64,000 nucleotides of DNA from Triops longicaudatus (lineage: Eukaryota > Arthropoda > Branchiopoda > Notostraca > Triopsidae), in NCBI GenBank assembly GCA_022885665.1, contig JAGQDJ010000013.1, positions 290,220 to 354,219 on the forward strand, written 5' to 3'. The notes under the pieces were generated by a model. It had not been told where the DNA came from. It did not search any database and worked only from the letters and a program-made list of their open reading frames with translations. Each line of letters begins with the position of its first letter. The first letter of the stretch is position 1. Below are positions 61,101 to 64,000 of the stretch, in pieces. The position numbers and the translations under genes are program-made.

Positions 61101-63002
61101 CTCTTTGACGTCAATGCAAAGTTTGATTTCATCCAGCACCCAAACTGAATTTAAGGATTTAAGATGCAGCGAACAATCCCATGAAGTTTTCTCCCTTTAA
61201 CCCGCAATACTATTCTCCCCTCGAACTCGTTCCGGGGTTAAAATGCTCAAGTACCCCTGACATAGGTTCATGGATCCATGAAATGCCTGCTGCTCGGTCA
61301 GCAAATCTACGTCGCCTTGTCAAATACACCCGAAGGGACTGTACTATTGCCCTACGAGCAAGCCACCCCTGCTGTGCCTCACCCTTCTCTAACAGGCCCC
61401 ATCGTTTGAATTACGTGAAAAAAGTGCTGCTGTAAAAATGAGAAGAACACTTCTGTTCTTGTTTTGAATACTTAGTAGTAGGGGAGTATTACGTATAACT
61501 ACAGCAACACTAATTTTTTTAGGAAATACTGCAGTATTGTTGCAATTGTCACTATGTGTATTTTGAAGTAATATGACGTATTGTTGCTGTTAGTCACACA
61601 TTACCTCAGCAATAGGCAATATCGAGACGAAATAATAATTTTGAGCGAGTAAGTACCGCAGTTACACCGTAATTTCTTGTGACAGAATCTTGTTCTGCAC
61701 ACGGCATGTGTTAATCTTTGAAGAGACATGCCTATTGTTCTCAGCAGGTCAAAGAGTTTCGAATTACACCTCGAAAGGGAAATGCCGAAGCATGGAAAAC
61801 TACCCTGCTCAGGGAATTCCTCCTGTTGCTGACAGAAGACTTGTAAGATCCTTTAGTGTCCTCAGGCATTGATTTCTGGTGGCGTCTTTGCGAGCTTTTG
61901 CTCTTACCTATCAACCAGCCTGAAGAAAAAAGAAAAGAAAAATCTACCGGACCAAGACGAAAGAAGTACGCGCGCTGTCGGCGTAGATTACCAGGATATC
62001 TATTGTAAGTCTTCGTCTCTGCCGAAATCCGTGCACCTTTTGGGCGTTGGCTACTCCTGCCGGTGAATTCAACAGACCTAGGCAGTCAACACTTGGTTCC
62101 TTTGTTCCCTGTCTCGCCCTTTTGCAATGTACTAATGTCCCACGGAGTTGCTCTGACAGCGACAGCCTCGTCATCAATTACGGGGCCAGTCGTCTTGTAT
62201 ATACACACCGTGGACTACACATGTACACGAGTCGTCTTCCCTTTCCGTTTTGCACTAACGTACCTTGAAAAATACCTCCTTTTTAGATCCAGTCTCTTCT
62301 TCACACCCTTCTCATCCATTTTTACGGGTTTTGTCATCCTTATCGTGAAAAATGGACCTAAAGCTTTGGGCGACCTCCGGATTTTCTCCGCCCGTTCCAT
62401 TACGCTATACACTAGTGTCGAGCTGGGCTGTGAGTCTCTTTCTCTCTGTCTCCTAAGAAGAAACCTTTCCCCTTGTCTCCTACCATCGTTATTCAACCTT
62501 CTCGTTGACTTTATTTGTCTTCGTTAAAAAGAGACATGCCAACCCAATCCACCTTCCATCAAAGGATCTTTTCAGTAATATGTGTAAGAGACAGCGTGAA
62601 AAGTTATGAAGCGGCGAGAAGAATGCCCACGACGTTGAGATGTGTAAACACTCGACATTTGCTTACGGTAACAAAGGACATCCAAAAGATGTAACAGGCA
62701 AGTCCTGTTCTATCTTGTGTGGCCCTTATTTTGCGAGTGTCCTTGTTAATACATAGTCTAAAAGACACCTTCACAACAATAGCAACTAGCTCCAAAGAAA
62801 CAGGAATCCAGCATAGGAAATTAGGGGCATGGAGTACAGTAGGCTACTAGTTAAAAGCTTCGATACAAACCAATGTCTCATTCTACCTATACGGCAACTT
62901 TCGTGTATTGTGTCCTTACACGGGCCTCTCGTTTACATACTCAGCTAGCCACAAAACTTCCTATAATAAGAAGTTCGCTGCTAGCTTCAGATTCGTGTAA
63001 TT
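58190..63002. other. intergenic, no gene seen
   Basis: Frames up to 154 codons (62063-62527) overlap antisense frames and show no domain. A small inverted repeat, ACAGCAACA at 61501-61509 with TGTTGCTGT at 61582-61590, encloses 72 bases and a repeated TATTGTTGC. Confidence 0.55.
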
Positions 63003-63792
63003 CAGGGGTGTACAACCCTATCTTTAATTCGCCAATGTTGGCGATTGAAGATTTCGTTGTGGGAATCCATTAGTACCATTTTACCCAAGTAGACGGAATT
63101 TGTACCAAATTTACAAAACGCCGATTTTGAGCTAGCTTAGGAAAATTACACTAGATAAAATTTGCGACGACTTTGGAAGTTATTTTTAAGTATGTGTGAA
63201 GTTAAAATACTGGGTTATTTACCACAGAGGACTTTTTCTTTAATTCACTTCCAGGACCATTTTTTCTGATAAATAAAAATTTAGTTGAAATTTACGCCGG
63301 TTCCTCTATTCTCGGACGAGAATGCAAGTAGACCATTTTTTGACCAGATCTCTTTACTTTTTGTCGAAAAAATCCACGATGCGCGGTCCAGACGACTTGA
63401 AAAACACAAGAGCATTTTCTGTTCTATGCAACGTGATGTAACGATATTTATTTATTAAACTAGTTTGCTCTAATTTTCAGTAAACGAGATGCTAAATTTA
63501 GTTTTCGATTGCAGCAGAAACAGCAGAGGAATATTGTTTGAATACTTTAAGAAAACTACTAGCTAAAACTTGTTTCATACGTTCATTGTTACATTTTTTC
63601 TTTGTTACAAATGTTCTTTGTTACCAATACCAATTTTTTCTTTTTGTGTGTTTTTTTTTATTATTTATTTTCCATTTTCTCGGGTGTTAGCGAATTGGTT
63701 GAATTCGAAGATTTTCTTTTAGGTTTTGGCGAATTGTATGTCTAATTCGCCAACACATTAGCGAATTTTAAAAAAGGGTTGAACACCCACTC
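63003..63792. mobile_element. 790-bp hAT-type element with long (~45 bp) inverted ends
   Basis: The left end starts CAGGGGTGTACAACCC and continues through TTAATTCGCCAATG. The reverse complement of the right end starts GAGTGGGTGTTCAACCC and continues through AAATTCGCTAATGTG. Similarity runs about 45 bases. Flanking octamers gtgtaatt and atgtagtt agree at 6 of 8. Each end carries a small TCGCCAA/TTGGCGA inverted motif near the tip. There is no transposase frame inside. It is consistent with a non-autonomous hAT. Confidence 0.75.
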
Positions 63793-64000
63793 ATGTAGTT
63801 AGAAATAGTATGGACTGGCCTCTTCTGAGGATGGCATCTATGCTGCTCCTGTGAAGACAATATTTATTATTACAAGACGTTGCAACACACAGCATCGTGC
63901 TATAATGTATCTTCTCATTACACAAGCAAACAACACGTTTGCTTCCATAAACTTATTTGATTCAATAATGTACTGCAGTTCTGCATGATATCTTGTAGTA
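63793..64000. other. window end, nothing seen
   Basis: The 208 bases after the hAT element show no gene or clear repeat. Confidence 0.6.

Noticed and set aside
62063..62527. 154-codon plus-strand frame with hydrophobic stretches
   Set aside because: Starts at a non-ATG codon, is overlapped by an antisense frame of 93 codons and resembles no known protein.
1..64000. CRISPR arrays, prokaryotic operons or phage genes
   Set aside because: No regular repeat-spacer pattern, no dense coding on either strand, and the only gene is an intron-containing animal transcription factor.

Overview
This window looks like eukaryotic, probably arthropod, nuclear DNA. It is AT-rich and almost gene-free, it has one clear intron-containing gene, and it carries many decayed DNA-transposon fragments. 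The one protein-coding gene I can support is a Scratch (scrt) orthologue on the + strand, a Snail-superfamily C2H2 zinc-finger transcriptional repressor associated with neural differentiation in animals. Short interstitial TTAGG-type runs, the ancestral arthropod telomere unit, fit an arthropod, but the species cannot be named from sequence alone.

Layout. From 1 to about 26,580 the DNA is intergenic: low-complexity tracts, small hairpins, an 811-bp hAT-type element with inverted ends (3758-4568), repeats with a GCGGTA theme (about 6,700-7,691) and several pogo/Tigger-like ends. A possible TATA-type core promoter lies near 26,587. The scratch coding region has two exons: 27025-27202 (SNAG-type repression peptide) and 27955-29735 (long Ser/Thr/Pro-rich linker with CtBP-type motifs, then five zinc fingers). 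A 752-bp GT-AG intron separates them, and the predicted protein has 652 residues. From 29,736 to 64,000 I see no other gene. This half holds four insertions with 8-bp target-site duplications typical of hAT transposons (33660-33824, 41557-41700, 58033-58181, 63003-63792), a reverse-oriented relative (46110 to about 46253), a second fragment related to the 811-bp element (54470-54546) and a MITE-like inverted repeat (30560-30857).

How it fits together. The biology here is one developmental regulator in a gene-poor interval of at least 60 kb. Such intervals around neural transcription factors often hold distant enhancers, but none can be proven from a single sequence. I found no CRISPR array, operon, rRNA or convincing tRNA, and no intact transposase. 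The rest of the window is best read as old mobile-element debris plus unannotated non-coding DNA. I did not find a new gene system.
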